The notes under the pieces were generated by a model that had not been told where the DNA came from, did no database searches, and was given only the letters and a program-made list of their open reading frames with translations. This document shows, in pieces, positions 46,059-57,050 of a DNA stretch of 64,000 nt; the stretch's first letter is position 1, and each line of letters opens with the position of its first letter. The position numbers were made by a program, and so were the translations under genes. The DNA is from Neelides folsomi (Eukaryota; Arthropoda; Collembola; Neelipleona; Neelidae), in contig JAQGBZ010000069.1 of the NCBI GenBank assembly GCA_034687125.1, positions 1 to 64,000 on the forward strand. Direction: 5' to 3'.

Positions 46059-48071
46059 ATGAAATTTTTGTCACTTGTTCCAACAATAATTATATCGATA
46101 TTGATTGGAAATACTTATTCAAAATATTTTTCATCGATCCAAATCTCTGATGTGAAACTTTCTACAAACATCTTAAATAATTTTACAAATTCTGTGATTC
46201 AAGAATATTTTCCGTATTGTGACATCATTTTAATTCACGATAATATAACATTGCAAAAAGTCAACTATTTCTTTTCAACCTACAACAGTGATCACAATAA
46301 AATCCAAGTGAATTCATTTTACAATTTCAATTACGCTTCAAGCATCTTTGTGACTTCATTTACTCAATTTCATAAACTTACCCAGCGGTGTTTTCTTAAC
46401 ATTGTTTATTTGACAGAAGCAGCTCCACAAGTTTCATTTCATCTTACAGAATTACTAATTAAAAAATTTGATTCATTAACTCATAAAGATGTAGATTATT
46501 TTTTATTCGTTACCCCAGAAGATTCTCTTGTTCAACCGCTTCTTGAGATGGAATTTTCCCAAAAGTTAAAATATAAATTAATTGCAAGTTTATCAAATTC
46601 AAATGACCAATTTAAGTTAAATCTAACAACAAGTTGTTTCTTTTGTTCTAATGAACCCACAAGGACAATACAATTAAAAGTTCAAAATTTAATTAACGAA
46701 AATTTAAATAAAGAAAATTTAAATAAAGAATCTACAAGGCTTGAAGATTTATATCCTGATTTACTCAACAATTTTTTTGGCCGAGTTCTTCGTATTGGAT
46801 CAGCAACACGGATATTAATGCTTATTGAACTCGCACAAGATGAGAAAACAAAAGAATGGAAATTCAAACGTGGAGCGCAAGCAGAATTCATGCAGGATTT
46901 CGCAAGGATTTTTAATTTTACATATATTCTCAGACCTGGAATTGGCGGAGGTTCCGGAGGCCCTTTGCCAAACGGTTCTTGGACGGGAAGTTCAGGTGAA
47001 ATCATTCACAATAGAGCAGATATTGTTACAACTTGTGGACAAACATATGTCAGGAGCAAATTTTTAGGATTTTCAAAACCGTTTTTCTACGTGCGGTTTA
47101 TCTTCTCCGTTGCAGAACCAAATCCTATTTATTCTTGGAAAGCTGTCATTTGGCCTTATGCTGTAAATTCATGGATTTTATTTTTCATCTCACTTTTTGC
47201 CACTCTGTGTATGTTCTGTTTAATTTCATATTTAAAATTCAATCAGTGGTTTTTGAAGACAAACATTGACCTCGTTTATGGCAATTTGCTCGAACAAGGT
47301 TTTGACCCGAGTAAAAATGCATTTGAAGCCGTTAAAGTATTGACAGTATTTTGGCTATTTTTTTCAATTGTTTTCACTACTGGGTATAAATCTAAACTTT
47401 TTGGCTTCTTGGCTTTTCCAGTGACACATGAAAGACCTGAAACTTTTCTGGAACTTGTTAATTCAAAAACATACACATTTGGATTAGAACAAGCTGGAAT
47501 TGGCGGTGCTGTTGAAAATGACATGAGGAAATCTACAAGTCACATTTATAAGGAAATCATCAGTAAGATGAGCTACGAAAGAGATTCCGTCAAATGTTTT
47601 CTCAAAAGTCTTAAAACGGATTTTGCTTGTTTGGCTTATCAATTGCAGTCTGAGTTTTTATTTTATAGGAATTTTAGTGGTCGAGAAAAAAAGAATCCTT
47701 TTTCATATTCGAAGGAAGCAACTTTCTCTCCGCATTCAACTGGTTGGGCATTTGAGCCTAAAGCCGTTTTTGGAAGAAATTTTGATCGAATCATTCGGCC
47801 TTATTTGGATAATGGGATTATTGCTAAAATGACCCAAATTGACTTTGATTCTGTCCGAGCCGAGAGAATTCAATGGGAAAAGTTAACAAACCAAAAGCCC
47901 ATTTTCTCCTATAAAGATGATGGTCCAAGAAAATTGAATTTTGAAAATTTAAAAGGATCTTTTTATATACTTGCATTGGGAATTATTTTATCTATAATAC
48001 GGATGGGAATGGAAATAACGGATTTCAATTCTAAATATTTTTATCCTGTTTTTAACTGTATGAAATGTTGA
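46059..48071 (+). CDS. divergent ionotropic receptor (IR), intronless
   Basis: A 670-aa IR-family receptor. It has a signal peptide (LVPTIIISILIGNTYS), a variable N-terminal domain and a recognisable S1 lobe (GAQAEFMQDFARIFNFTY; GEIIHNRADIV). TM1 lies near 365-390, then the pore region with NLLEQGFDP, TM2 near 424-446 and GYKSKLFGFLAFPVTHERPE. The S2 lobe follows, and TM3 near 632-653 precedes a tail of about 17 residues. The S1 segment contains a glycine-rich insert (GIGGGSGG). The glutamate-binding Arg/Thr/Asp triad is not clear. It is a single exon. It shares pore and post-TM2 motifs with the IRs at 28781 and 52853 but little elsewhere. Confidence 0.88.
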   Translation: MKFLSLVPTIIISILIGNTYSKYFSSIQISDVKLSTNILNNFTNSVIQEYFPYCDIILIHDNITLQKVNYFFSTYNSDHNKIQVNSFYNFNYASSIFVTSFTQFHKLTQRCFLNIVYLTEAAPQVSFHLTELLIKKFDSLTHKDVDYFLFVTPEDSLVQPLLEMEFSQKLKYKLIASLSNSNDQFKLNLTTSCFFCSNEPTRTIQLKVQNLINENLNKENLNKESTRLEDLYPDLLNNFFGRVLRIGSATRILMLIELAQDEKTKEWKFKRGAQAEFMQDFARIFNFTYILRPGIGGGSGGPLPNGSWTGSSGEIIHNRADIVTTCGQTYVRSKFLGFSKPFFYVRFIFSVAEPNPIYSWKAVIWPYAVNSWILFFISLFATLCMFCLISYLKFNQWFLKTNIDLVYGNLLEQGFDPSKNAFEAVKVLTVFWLFFSIVFTTGYKSKLFGFLAFPVTHERPETFLELVNSKTYTFGLEQAGIGGAVENDMRKSTSHIYKEIISKMSYERDSVKCFLKSLKTDFACLAYQLQSEFLFYRNFSGREKKNPFSYSKEATFSPHSTGWAFEPKAVFGRNFDRIIRPYLDNGIIAKMTQIDFDSVRAERIQWEKLTNQKPIFSYKDDGPRKLNFENLKGSFYILALGIILSIIRMGMEITDFNSKYFYPVFNCMKC

Positions 48072-48695
48072 AGTGTTTCTAAATTGGGAACATACCTAAT
48101 ATTATTAATATAATATTATGTAACAACATTCCATACATGTACAGTTAGTTATATAATATTACTTATCTCAGTATTTAAAGATAATTGGGATATTATAATA
48201 ATACTTATATATAATACCCACCTAATTAATTATTTCTGATTGAATCATGTGAGTGCAACAAGCCGTGTCGATTGTCGATATTACATACAACATTTATTCC
48301 AAAAAGTTGATAAATTTTTTTCTTTTAATTGTTCAACTGTATTATTTATTAACTGTTGATTACAAAGAGTAATTCTTTAAGAATATTTAAGTATAAAATC
48401 CATTTATGTAATAAATTAGATTGCAATTGTATTTAGAACTTTTATTTCCTCATTTTTCCATATTCTACATAATATTAATTTTCGCAATTTTCTTGTACTA
48501 ATACTTACTATTTATGTAGTACCTCCTTTCGTTAATAATGTATGAATAAATTACCAATAATATGATATGACAAATAATTATCGTTTAAATGGTTCAAAGT
48601 TTTTAATTAATTAATTAATTATTCATTTATTCATTATATGTAGCAATAATAAATTGTAAAAAATTGTGACGCAGCATCTTGTGAGATTTCGTTTA
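48072..48695. other. intergenic, AT-rich
   Basis: 3' flanks of the IR gene and of the cystine-knot gene. It contains a short TTAA-type repeat at about 48606-48622. No exon is supported. Confidence 0.45.
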
Positions 48696-49149
48696 TCATG
48701 GTTTAACTCCACCTGCGTATGCAACGCACACCTCTGAAACGCATTTTCCCATGCAGCAATCTACATGTAAAGGTCCTCCGCAAGAATTACCTGGCTTTGT
48801 GCATAATTTCTAAAATAATGAAAAATTAATACAATAAATACATTATATTTAAGTCAGATCTAAGTAAATTATAGCAAAATTATATAACAAGTTCTGATTG
48901 TTTTATACTACATTACAATTTACTAATAGTACAATATTTTATTTTATTATATTTTAAGTTTATTATAAATTAAATGAATTTAAAAATTACTTCTTTTGTC
49001 CATTCCTTCGCATCTGTTCCCACGTTCTTGACTTTTCCCCATTGCTTTGAGAACCAGCCACTGACGCCGCCTTCTTCTTCAGAAGAATCCGCCATCACCG
49101 TTCCAATCACCACAAATAGAGCAAGAAAGAAAATCCCGACTTTGACCAT
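48696..49149 (-). CDS. secreted cystine-knot (knottin-like) peptide precursor
   Basis: Two exons: 49149-48991 and 48809-48696 (273 nt, 90 aa), joined in phase by a GT-AG intron of 181 bp. A signal peptide (VGIFFLALFVVIGTVMA) is followed by an acidic stretch (DSSEEEGG) and an amphipathic, Trp/Lys-rich segment, all in exon 1. Exon 2 carries the six-cysteine core with spacing C-x6-C-x7-CC-x3-C-x4-C, the inhibitor-cystine-knot pattern seen in arthropod toxins, antimicrobial peptides and endogenous signalling peptides. It ends about nine residues after the last Cys. No dibasic processing site is seen before the core. Which of these roles applies cannot be told from sequence; nothing else here suggests a venom locus. 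Confidence 0.78.
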
Positions 49150-49745
49150 TTCGATGCTTGAACTTGAATGAGGTAAATGGAAGAAGAAAAGAATGCAAAT
49201 GCGAGATATGGTGTTCGGAGGAAGATATAATGAAGATTGAAGGTCGACCGCATTGTGTACACTTATAACCTCAATTACTCGTTTTGACTCTATTGACTCA
49301 TTCCCAGTCCTCCTTCAAATCCCTCGAGGCTTCCTATCTCCAAACATTCAACTCCTTGAATTATTATGTTTAGAATGTCACTCTCATAACAATAGAAAAG
49401 CAAGACGAGAAAAGAATATAAATGAATTTGGACTCACATTCTTAATCTCGTCTGGATTATTAAATTTATATTTTTAGATTAAACCTTAAGTCTTAAAGAA
49501 GTACAAAGCTAATGCGTCACATATTACAGATAATACATATCACTTAATAAACACACACATACCTATATTATAAATATATAAGATAAAACTCTGTATTATA
49601 CAGATGCATATACGCAATAACGCTCTTTTAATTGAAGTTAATAAATAAAATGCTAACGCATTTTTTTTAAATCCTGTGATGAGTTTAATCATTTTAAAGA
49701 TATTCACATAATATGATAATTTTAATCATAGATAATTTAATATTT
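49150..49745. other. intergenic between two minus-strand genes
   Basis: Upstream region of the cystine-knot peptide gene and 3' flank of the CtlX-type gene. A more GC-balanced patch at 49200-49350 is probably the peptide gene promoter. No other feature is seen. Confidence 0.4.
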
Positions 49746-50793
49746 TTAAAACCATTTAATTTCCTTTAAAAACAGTTCAGCCATCATACACCTCGCTGAT
49801 CCTCCGCCGACTTTCTCGATCGTATCCAATTTCCCTTTCACAATTCTCCCATCTTTCTCGATCATTTCAACCTGGTCCTTTGTTAATGAATTATAGGCCG
49901 TGTTGGACATGACAATGAGAATTTCTCCTTTCTTATTCATCACTTGTAAGCTGTTCCCAGCAAAGTTGTTCATTTGAACCAAACTGATGTCAATCACCGT
50001 CTTGCCGCTCATTTCAATTTCTCTCTTCACGTTTTCTCTCGCTTTTGCATCCCTGATGGAGGCGAGGCAGATGACCACGTGATTACGACCCATTGACATC
50101 ACCACATTCGTATGGTAAATGATCTCGTCGTTGGAGCCATTTGCTACGAAAGTCACAGCTTTATAACCAAAGCTTTCACAGAAAGACGCAACTGCTTCTG
50201 GATGAGTTCTGGGAGATATGGCTGCATATGCGATTAAGTTCGTCCTATCGAGAACCAAACTCCCAGTTCCTTCCAAAAAGATTCCATACGATTCAAGATG
50301 AGAAATGTCCACGGTTTTCTTTATGATAAACTTCTTTGTTAAACTGTTTAAAACGGTTTTGCTTCGTTCAAGACGTCTATTTGGAGCGAACATTGAAAAT
50401 AAGCAAATTACGCCACCTGAAACAAATAACATTTTTAAATGTTTTATGTTTTATTACTAAAAAATATAAATATTAACAGTTGAATTAAATATTAAATATT
50501 AACATTGTGTTTAAAGTAATACCAGGATGAGTTGAAATCCAATTATTGGGATAAATTGAATCTGGTGTTAATGGACTTGCTGTGTCTTCGATGACCACCA
50601 CACGAATTCCTTCAGAAGCTAAAAGACCAACAAATGTGTCGAATTCGTATCGAGATTCTGTTTGGTAAAATCTCGCTTCCTCTGCATTAGGTAAATTTTG
50701 AAGTTGGAATGAATTATTGACGCTTGTTTCTGGGTTGAAGGCAAATTTGACTGGACGAACCATTAAAATATTTGAAGTTAAATCAGATTCCAT
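49746..50793 (-). CDS. CtlX-type citrulline/guanidino hydrolase
   Basis: Member of the amidinotransferase/arginine deiminase superfamily, closest to the bacterial CtlX group (citrulline utilization hydrolase), not to animal DDAH. Two exons: 50793-50523 and 50416-49746 (942 nt, 313 aa, the full bacterial length). Family blocks run in order: MVRPVKFAFNPETSVNN, PLTPDSIYPNNWISTHPGG, APNRRLERS, FLEGTGSLVLDR, IYHTNVVMSMG, MNNFAGNSLQV, and the catalytic Cys in GGGSARCMMAE. His in HTNVVM and the acidic pair are present, so it should be active. No signal peptide, so cytosolic. A spliceosomal intron inside the gene shows it is a resident nuclear gene rather than contamination. Likely substrate: citrulline or a related guanidino/ureido compound, by family only. 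Confidence 0.87.
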
Positions 50794-51973
50794 TTTTATT
50801 TTTTTTCGACACTATTATTTTTTAATAATTAAATTTACTTATATTGTATAATTATTTATAAACAAAAATGAGTAAAAATCAATTAAACAATTTGAAAAAT
50901 GAAGAATATTATAGGTGAAATTGCAATATAGAATATTCTTCGTACGAACAGCAGACTTTCATTAAGGTTATTCACATTTTACTTCCAGTTTTAGATAGGT
51001 TTATGTGAATATCGATTTCATCATTGGGTTAACTATTAAAGACCTTGACTTGATCTTGTGACATTAAAAAGGATGCTTGAACTGCAAGACATCTTTGCAT
51101 TATATTTTTTTTAATATGTAAGTAGCTTAAATATGGTATATCGGAATATATACTAATATGTATTTATAATGAAAAATTATATTTTATAATGGTTATTTAA
51201 AATTATTGATGTATGATGACGATGATAACGATAGACACATCATCATGTCATATAATGTACATATTTGCCATATATTCATACGCCATTTATAACGCATATG
51301 AAATCTTTCATCATTTTGAGATTTTCCTACTGACAAGGAAAGTTCGATCAAACAATTATAATAATACCTAAAATATTATGGGAATATCCAATGTAAAGGG
51401 CTGAATTTTTTAAAGCTACTAAACTATGTACTTATTTACAATGCTGTAATAGTAAAAACTATTTTGGGTTTATTTAACATTCCATGTACAAAAAATACCA
51501 TTTAAGCTTTTTTAATACCTAATATCATTTTTAATGATAAAGGTTATTTTTATCATTTACTCAACACTTACATTTAGTTAAATCTAGTTGTAAATTGGAT
51601 TAAAGCAATATCCCCCTTTTAATGAAAACGATGATTTTTCTGAACCTGATTCTACATAGATAATCCAATCTGACAAAGCCCAATATATTGGTTATAATTT
51701 ATAAAGCTTAAACAAATAAAACTCAAATCTACCCTTGAGTACAATACTGCTAACACGCTCTACATACTACAGTATATATAATATACTGTAAAATATTGAT
51801 AAGGAATATCCATACAGACATACATTTGTAGTTATAAATAAAAATAAATACTATATGATACATTATCATTTAATATGGATTAACAATTAGGAAAAAGTAG
51901 GTGCAGCTTATAATTAATCATTATTAGTAAATCATATTAACACCATTAACTATTTTTTAGTTGACTGTTAAAG
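50794..51973. other. intergenic, AT-rich
   Basis: Shared upstream region of the CtlX-type gene (minus) and the DOMON gene (plus). I find no supported exon, array or strong hairpin. Confidence 0.45.
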
Positions 51974-52722
51974 ATGCATTTGAAATTGTTATTTTTATTT
52001 TCTTCCCTTTTCTTTCAAAGCGGAGAGAGTAAATTGGGTCCAAAACAATCAATTAAATTAGACGACGATGGTTTCGTAACTCTTGAATGGGAAGCGGATC
52101 GTGAATTTAAAATTCTCTCCTTTCACCTCTCTGTAGAGACTCTTGGTTATGTAGGGTTTGGAATTTCACCAGAATCGGGAATGATGGCCAATTCTGATAT
52201 AGCTATTGGTGGTGTTGAATCTGACGGAACACCTTATTTTAATGTAAATTTTCAAAAATTAAACAATTTATCAAATAAAATAAAAAATTTATTTTAAATA
52301 AAAATTCTTAAAATTAATGTTATTCCAATATTTTTATTAACACAATATTTTTTTTACATTTTTGTAGGACTATTATACTACTGGAGTAAGAAATGTTTTT
52401 GTTGATGACAAGCAAAATTGGTTTCTTCAAGAAGCACACGAAAATGCAACTCACACATCCATTAAATTCTGGAGACTGTTCGATACATTTGACGCTGACC
52501 AAGATGCAGTAGTTGAAGTAAATAAGAATATTATTATTTAATATTATTTTAATGGTAATTTTATACATATCATTATTATATTAATATAAATACATATTTA
52601 AATGTTAGGATGACGAATCAGAAGAGACGAACATCATTTGGTCATATAGTCAATCAGATTCAATCGAATATCATTTTTCTTCACGTGGAGCTTCAAAAAT
52701 TCAACTTTTAAGGCAGAATTAA
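51974..52722 (+). CDS. secreted DOMON-only protein
   Basis: Three exons: 51974-52243, 52368-52517, 52609-52722 (534 nt, 177 aa). A signal peptide (LLFLFSSLFFQSGES) precedes a single DOMON domain of the DBH/MOXD type. Typical strands are VTLEWEADREFKILSFHL, VGFGISPESGMMANSDIAIG and IKFWRLFDTFDADQDAV. The copper-binding monooxygenase domains that follow DOMON in dopamine beta-hydroxylase and MOXD1 are absent. The protein stops right after the domain, and the next 130 bp hold the 3' end of another gene. DOMON domains bind haem or sugars, so a carrier or sensor role is possible but not shown. Confidence 0.82.
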
Positions 52723-52852
52723 TAAATTAAAATCTTGAGATAATAATCATTTTACATAAGTACCTATTTGTATTTTTTCGCATACATAAAATAGAACCTC
52801 AGAGCATTATAATTATTAATAAGGTCATTCAGAGGTTATTGCTTACTTAAAG

Positions 52853-54877
52853 TTAGATTTGTTTGTTAAGTACACGCTGAATGATATTTAAATTATCCAA
52901 AGGAAAAAAACCTTTTTCTTGCTTTTGAGGTTCAAAAGTCAAAACATTTGAAAAACTGTCGCTTTTCTTAAATTTAATTTTCATTAATTTTATAATTTTG
53001 GTCCTTTCCCCTATAAATACTATAAAAGCAATAAACATGATTAAAAATAACAATAAAAAAGCAACAGTGAAATTTTCCAGTTTCAGTGGTTTGATTGTAT
53101 TAAACGAATCTTTCATGACTTTGTCCATCACTTTAAACTCTTTGCTTTCTTTATTAGCAGCTAAATTCATTTGACCCAGAGATATAAAAGTTTGCAAAAT
53201 ATCTGCGTTCCATTTCCTCACATGTCCTGTATCCCTCACTCGGGATAAAAACATGCTACAAGCATCAGTGTAAGGAGAATCCTTTTGTAAGGCTAAAGAA
53301 AAACTTGTCCAATGTGAAGGCTCTTTGGTTATAAACATTGGTTCGAATTTCCCACTCAAAGTTAATCGCTTTCCAATGGCCATCGGTAAGACTAAAAGCC
53401 ATCCGATGCAAACTGTTTTAGGATTCAAAGCTGCCGCCAATACACATTCTTCGGGTGATCTTTCATAAGAAAATCGTCTCGCAATGTTTAGCAATACAGG
53501 ATTGGTGCTTTTATTAAATAAAGAAAAAACTGCACCGCCCAAATAATTCAAAATGACATTAAAATCGTTTCTTTGCGAAAGTTCTTTAAAATTAATCGGG
53601 ATTGTTTCTTGCACGGGGAAAGTTAAAAAAGAAATTAAATTACTTCTGTATCCTGTTAAAATAACCATTGCGAATAAAATCATATTCATTGTCAGGATTT
53701 TCCCTCCTTTTAGGTATTCAACTCCTTGCTCTAAAATGATAGCAATTGGAATTAAAAAGGCTCGATTGAGATTTTCTCCATTACTTGGTCCGAATAATAT
53801 TATTAGGACAAAAGCCATAATGAATCCGATAAAAGTCACGAGGATGGAAAACCAAACGGAAAGTGTAAAAGGATACAAAAGGCTTTCCCATTTAGCGTTC
53901 ATGGTTTTAGGATGAGCGGTTGCATAAATTACCGAATCGATTTGAACAAAATCTGTGAAATCTACAAGTTTCAATTTGGCATGAATTGGAACCATCACAA
54001 TGGTCATGTCAAATCGGCGATAAAGAACATCTCCAGTCATTCCATTCCAAGTTCCATTTTCTTGCTTCAAACCCACGACTCTTTTTCGGTCAACGTTGAT
54101 ATTAAATGACACGTTGTAAATTCTCTCCATTGTTCTATAAATGTTGACATGAACTCCGGTCAGAGTTTTGTTATCTTTTGATAGAATTGCATAAGGTGGA
54201 ATGTGCATACTGGAGACGTTTAAAGTTCTTCCTTGTAAATTAAACCATTTTAAACTTCTTTCTGGGAAGATAAAGGAATTTTCAAATTTACCACCAATGT
54301 AAAAAGATTCCGATAAGAATTTTGCTGAAATGGTGTCGAAACCAAATTTAAACTTGAGACGTGAAATTTCTTTAAATGACAAGATCATTAAAAGATCTCG
54401 AGACGAATTGCTCCAAAAAATGAAAAAATCTTTTTTACATCTACCGAATAATTCTACTGAAGTCAAATTTTTTGTAAGGAACTCTCGTGCTTCTATTAAA
54501 ACAAAATGCCGCTTTGTTGTGTGCTTTTGTTCGTCTGCTAAACTTAAAATTGAGTAATTGAAAAGAGATTTATAAAAAATTGAAGGAATTTGGAGAGATT
54601 GAAAATAACTAAAATCAAAATTATGGAAAGATAAAATTAATTTTGCAAGAAAACTAGTAGCATTGAATGCTGAAAATTTAAAAAACGAAAAATGGCAATC
54701 GTGATCGGACGAACTTAATTTAAATTTACTTGTGCCTTTAAAATTTCCATTTACAAAAATTGAACAATTCAATAGTATTATCAATATGTGAAAATAACCA
54801 TTTCTCAGATTAAAATCACAACATAATAGAGGTCTAATGTATTTGTAGGTATTTGCTTTGGACTGATATTTAGCCAT
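52853..54877 (-). CDS. divergent ionotropic receptor (IR), intronless
   Basis: A 674-aa IR on one exon. The N-terminus is unusual: about 25 polar residues come before the hydrophobic signal (YFHILIILLNCSIFVNG), so a signal anchor or an unseen start is possible. The S1 lobe is the best preserved of the three IRs here: SMHIPPYAILSKDNKTLTG, GMTGDVLYRRFDMTIVMV, KLKLVDFTDFV. The position that holds the ligand Arg in glutamate receptors is not Arg. TM1 lies near 337-364, the pore region has IILEQGVEYL, TM2 near 393-415, then GYRSNLISFLTFPVQETIPI. TM3 is near 600-622, with a cytosolic tail of about 50 residues that is longer than in the other two. Confidence 0.88.
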   Translation of the reverse strand: MAKYQSKANTYKYIRPLLCCDFNLRNGYFHILIILLNCSIFVNGNFKGTSKFKLSSSDHDCHFSFFKFSAFNATSFLAKLILSFHNFDFSYFQSLQIPSIFYKSLFNYSILSLADEQKHTTKRHFVLIEAREFLTKNLTSVELFGRCKKDFFIFWSNSSRDLLMILSFKEISRLKFKFGFDTISAKFLSESFYIGGKFENSFIFPERSLKWFNLQGRTLNVSSMHIPPYAILSKDNKTLTGVHVNIYRTMERIYNVSFNINVDRKRVVGLKQENGTWNGMTGDVLYRRFDMTIVMVPIHAKLKLVDFTDFVQIDSVIYATAHPKTMNAKWESLLYPFTLSVWFSILVTFIGFIMAFVLIILFGPSNGENLNRAFLIPIAIILEQGVEYLKGGKILTMNMILFAMVILTGYRSNLISFLTFPVQETIPINFKELSQRNDFNVILNYLGGAVFSLFNKSTNPVLLNIARRFSYERSPEECVLAAALNPKTVCIGWLLVLPMAIGKRLTLSGKFEPMFITKEPSHWTSFSLALQKDSPYTDACSMFLSRVRDTGHVRKWNADILQTFISLGQMNLAANKESKEFKVMDKVMKDSFNTIKPLKLENFTVAFLLLFLIMFIAFIVFIGERTKIIKLMKIKFKKSDSFSNVLTFEPQKQEKGFFPLDNLNIIQRVLNKQI

Positions 54878-56028
54878 TTAGTTTTGATTTTTCGAAATTA
54901 TTTCCCATTATAAAATATAGCCCATTTCACTCTTGTAGTAAATAATTTATTAATTCAAAAATTGATCTTGTGTGAAGGAGAGTAATAAAATGTTAATTTT
55001 GCGTCAATTTAAAAATATTTATTGTATTTGGTATGTTTTTATTTTTACTGGGTTAGTATAAGATATATTTTTACTAGGATGATATCACTGGCATTGCAAC
55101 ATTGAGTGGCTTAGAATGTCACGGTGTCATTCATGATAAATTGTTTAAGCCTGAATGATTATTCAATTCATGTTGATAATGAGAAAAAAGATAAGAATAT
55201 TATGGACATTTATTTATAATTTATTCAAAGACTTATCAAGAAAAGTAAGCAATTGCTGTTTAATACAAGGTTGTCTCAATTAATACTATGTAAGGGATAG
55301 TCTGTAGATACATGATATACATAAATATTTACATAAATCATTACTTCATTACATCATACTCACCTTTTGCAGGTACTATGCACTTTCTCGATGTAATATC
55401 ATAAGGATGCTAACTAATTAAATTTTCTTAATTTCTTGTTATGATTTCTTGTTATTGGGCCAATCCACGCAGAAGGTAAAATCGGGATAGTGAAAAACCC
55501 TTGAGGTTCTCTTAATGCGCCCCAAAGTCCTATAATTGTAGCACTTGATTTTTGTTTTTAGCCATACGCTAAATACGCTCAACGATCCAGATTACGAAAC
55601 AAAGAGGGCGGGAAGCAAAAAATAAAAAATGCGAATATTTATATTGTCATTTTCCAAGTATCATATGTAGGTAGTTAAACATTGAAATTCGAACTGCAAT
55701 CTATGTATGTTTTTCAAGTTATTCGATTGTAATTGTATGCTTTGCTTTCGTGAAAATTAAATGAACAATTCTCATGTGTTGAAATGATAATGAAACAGGA
55801 AGCTAAGTTTAGTATTAAAGAAACGCGGAAGGAAATATGATCTATATGTCAATAAAAGGAAATGATGTTTATGACGAGTTGCACCTTGAATCGGGGGAAT
55901 ATATTTTAATTTCACTCCCGGCATTTTCTTCAGTCTAATTTTTCTCTTCCAGTTTTCAACTACAGAATTGGATATAAATATTATCTAGGCACTCGAGAAT
56001 TCAAATAATTCTTAAAATAATCAATCAA
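54878..56028. other. intergenic, upstream of IR (minus) and DUF4789-like gene (plus)
   Basis: Mostly AT-rich. A TATA box for the downstream gene lies at 55973-55980 (listed). A GC-balanced patch near 55440-55620 has no open frame of note. Confidence 0.4.
55973..55980 (+). promoter_or_regulatory. TATA box (TATAAATA)
   Basis: It sits 49 bp before the ATG of the DUF4789-like gene at 56029, which predicts a start site near 56003-56008 and a leader of about 25 nt. Confidence 0.5.
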
Positions 56029-57050
56029 ATGGAATATGAAAAGTTAAAGAATTTCCCATTTTCCATTTTTGTTATTTTAATAAGTTTAGTAGCTTTTATA
56101 TCATGTGTTGGCGTTCTTCCATCTCGGTAATTTACATTAAATATATTGTACTTATTGTTAGACCTAATTACATGTTCTCAACAAAATTTAAATCTTTACT
56201 CTTTACAATTAGTTTCAAATATCGATACCTTTTTAATTTATGTAAATGTTAATATTAATAATAATTAATTTGCTCTTCTAGCGGTTACTGTCCTCCAAGT
56301 GCATACGGGGAAACTTGGCTTTACCACAACGATAGTGGAAGATGTTGGCCAGCAGGTCAACAAGGTCCATGCGGTCGAATGATGTCTTTTTATCAAAATC
56401 CGGACAGGTCTGGAATTGGAATCTGCGAATGTGATGACATTTTGCATCCAAACGATCGAAACAGTCTGCCAGAATATTGTCTTTGGAAAAGACCTAAAAT
56501 ATATTGGGAAAAGCACGATAGATGTTATTCTTCCTTTGATCAGGCAAGTTTCTAATAAATTTCATATTTTATACATATTAACAAATTAATATTTTATATT
56601 ATGTTTATTAAAAGTAAGACCATTGAGAAAACACAATTAGACTAAAATATTTGTAAAATAAATGATTTCTTAAAGGGCCCTTGTAAAGACAACGAATGGC
56701 TGATATTGGATGAATATGCTAAACCGAAATGTGAGGAACATTGGTGTTCACGAAACGAAAGCCCGGATCCTGAAGATATTTACTATTGGTTTTCTCATAA
56801 AGGTCGATGTTATCACACTTTCACTTATGGCTATTGCCCCAATCGGCGGTTTCTTGTAATTACCAATAGAAGCTGGAAGCCAGTTTGCTCTTTGAAACCG
56901 AATAAGCAATTCAAAGAAACATCTCCAACTGACCCAGTTCTCAAATTCACATGTCCAACTGCAGAGGAATATAATGTGACCAATTCAAATCTCATAAGTT
57001 TAGAATGTCGGGCAGGGAGAAGAGTCAACCATTTAGAATTCCATTGTTAA
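56029..57050 (+). CDS. secreted cysteine-rich DUF4789-like protein
   Basis: Three exons: 56029-56126, 56282-56543, 56676-57050 (735 nt, 244 aa). An N-terminal hydrophobic signal (FVILISLVAFISCVG) comes first. The rest is three imperfect copies of a module: an aromatic entry, a Cys-Tyr or Cys-Trp (GRCWPAG; DRCYSSF; GRCYHTF), a G-x-C (GPCGR; GPCKD; GYCPN), a hydrophobic strand (FLVITN in the third copy) and a closing Cys. This is the DUF4789 layout of arthropod secreted proteins of unknown role. The second intron starts with GC (CAG|GCAAGT); no GT donor keeps the frame. The last residue is Cys. Confidence 0.8.
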
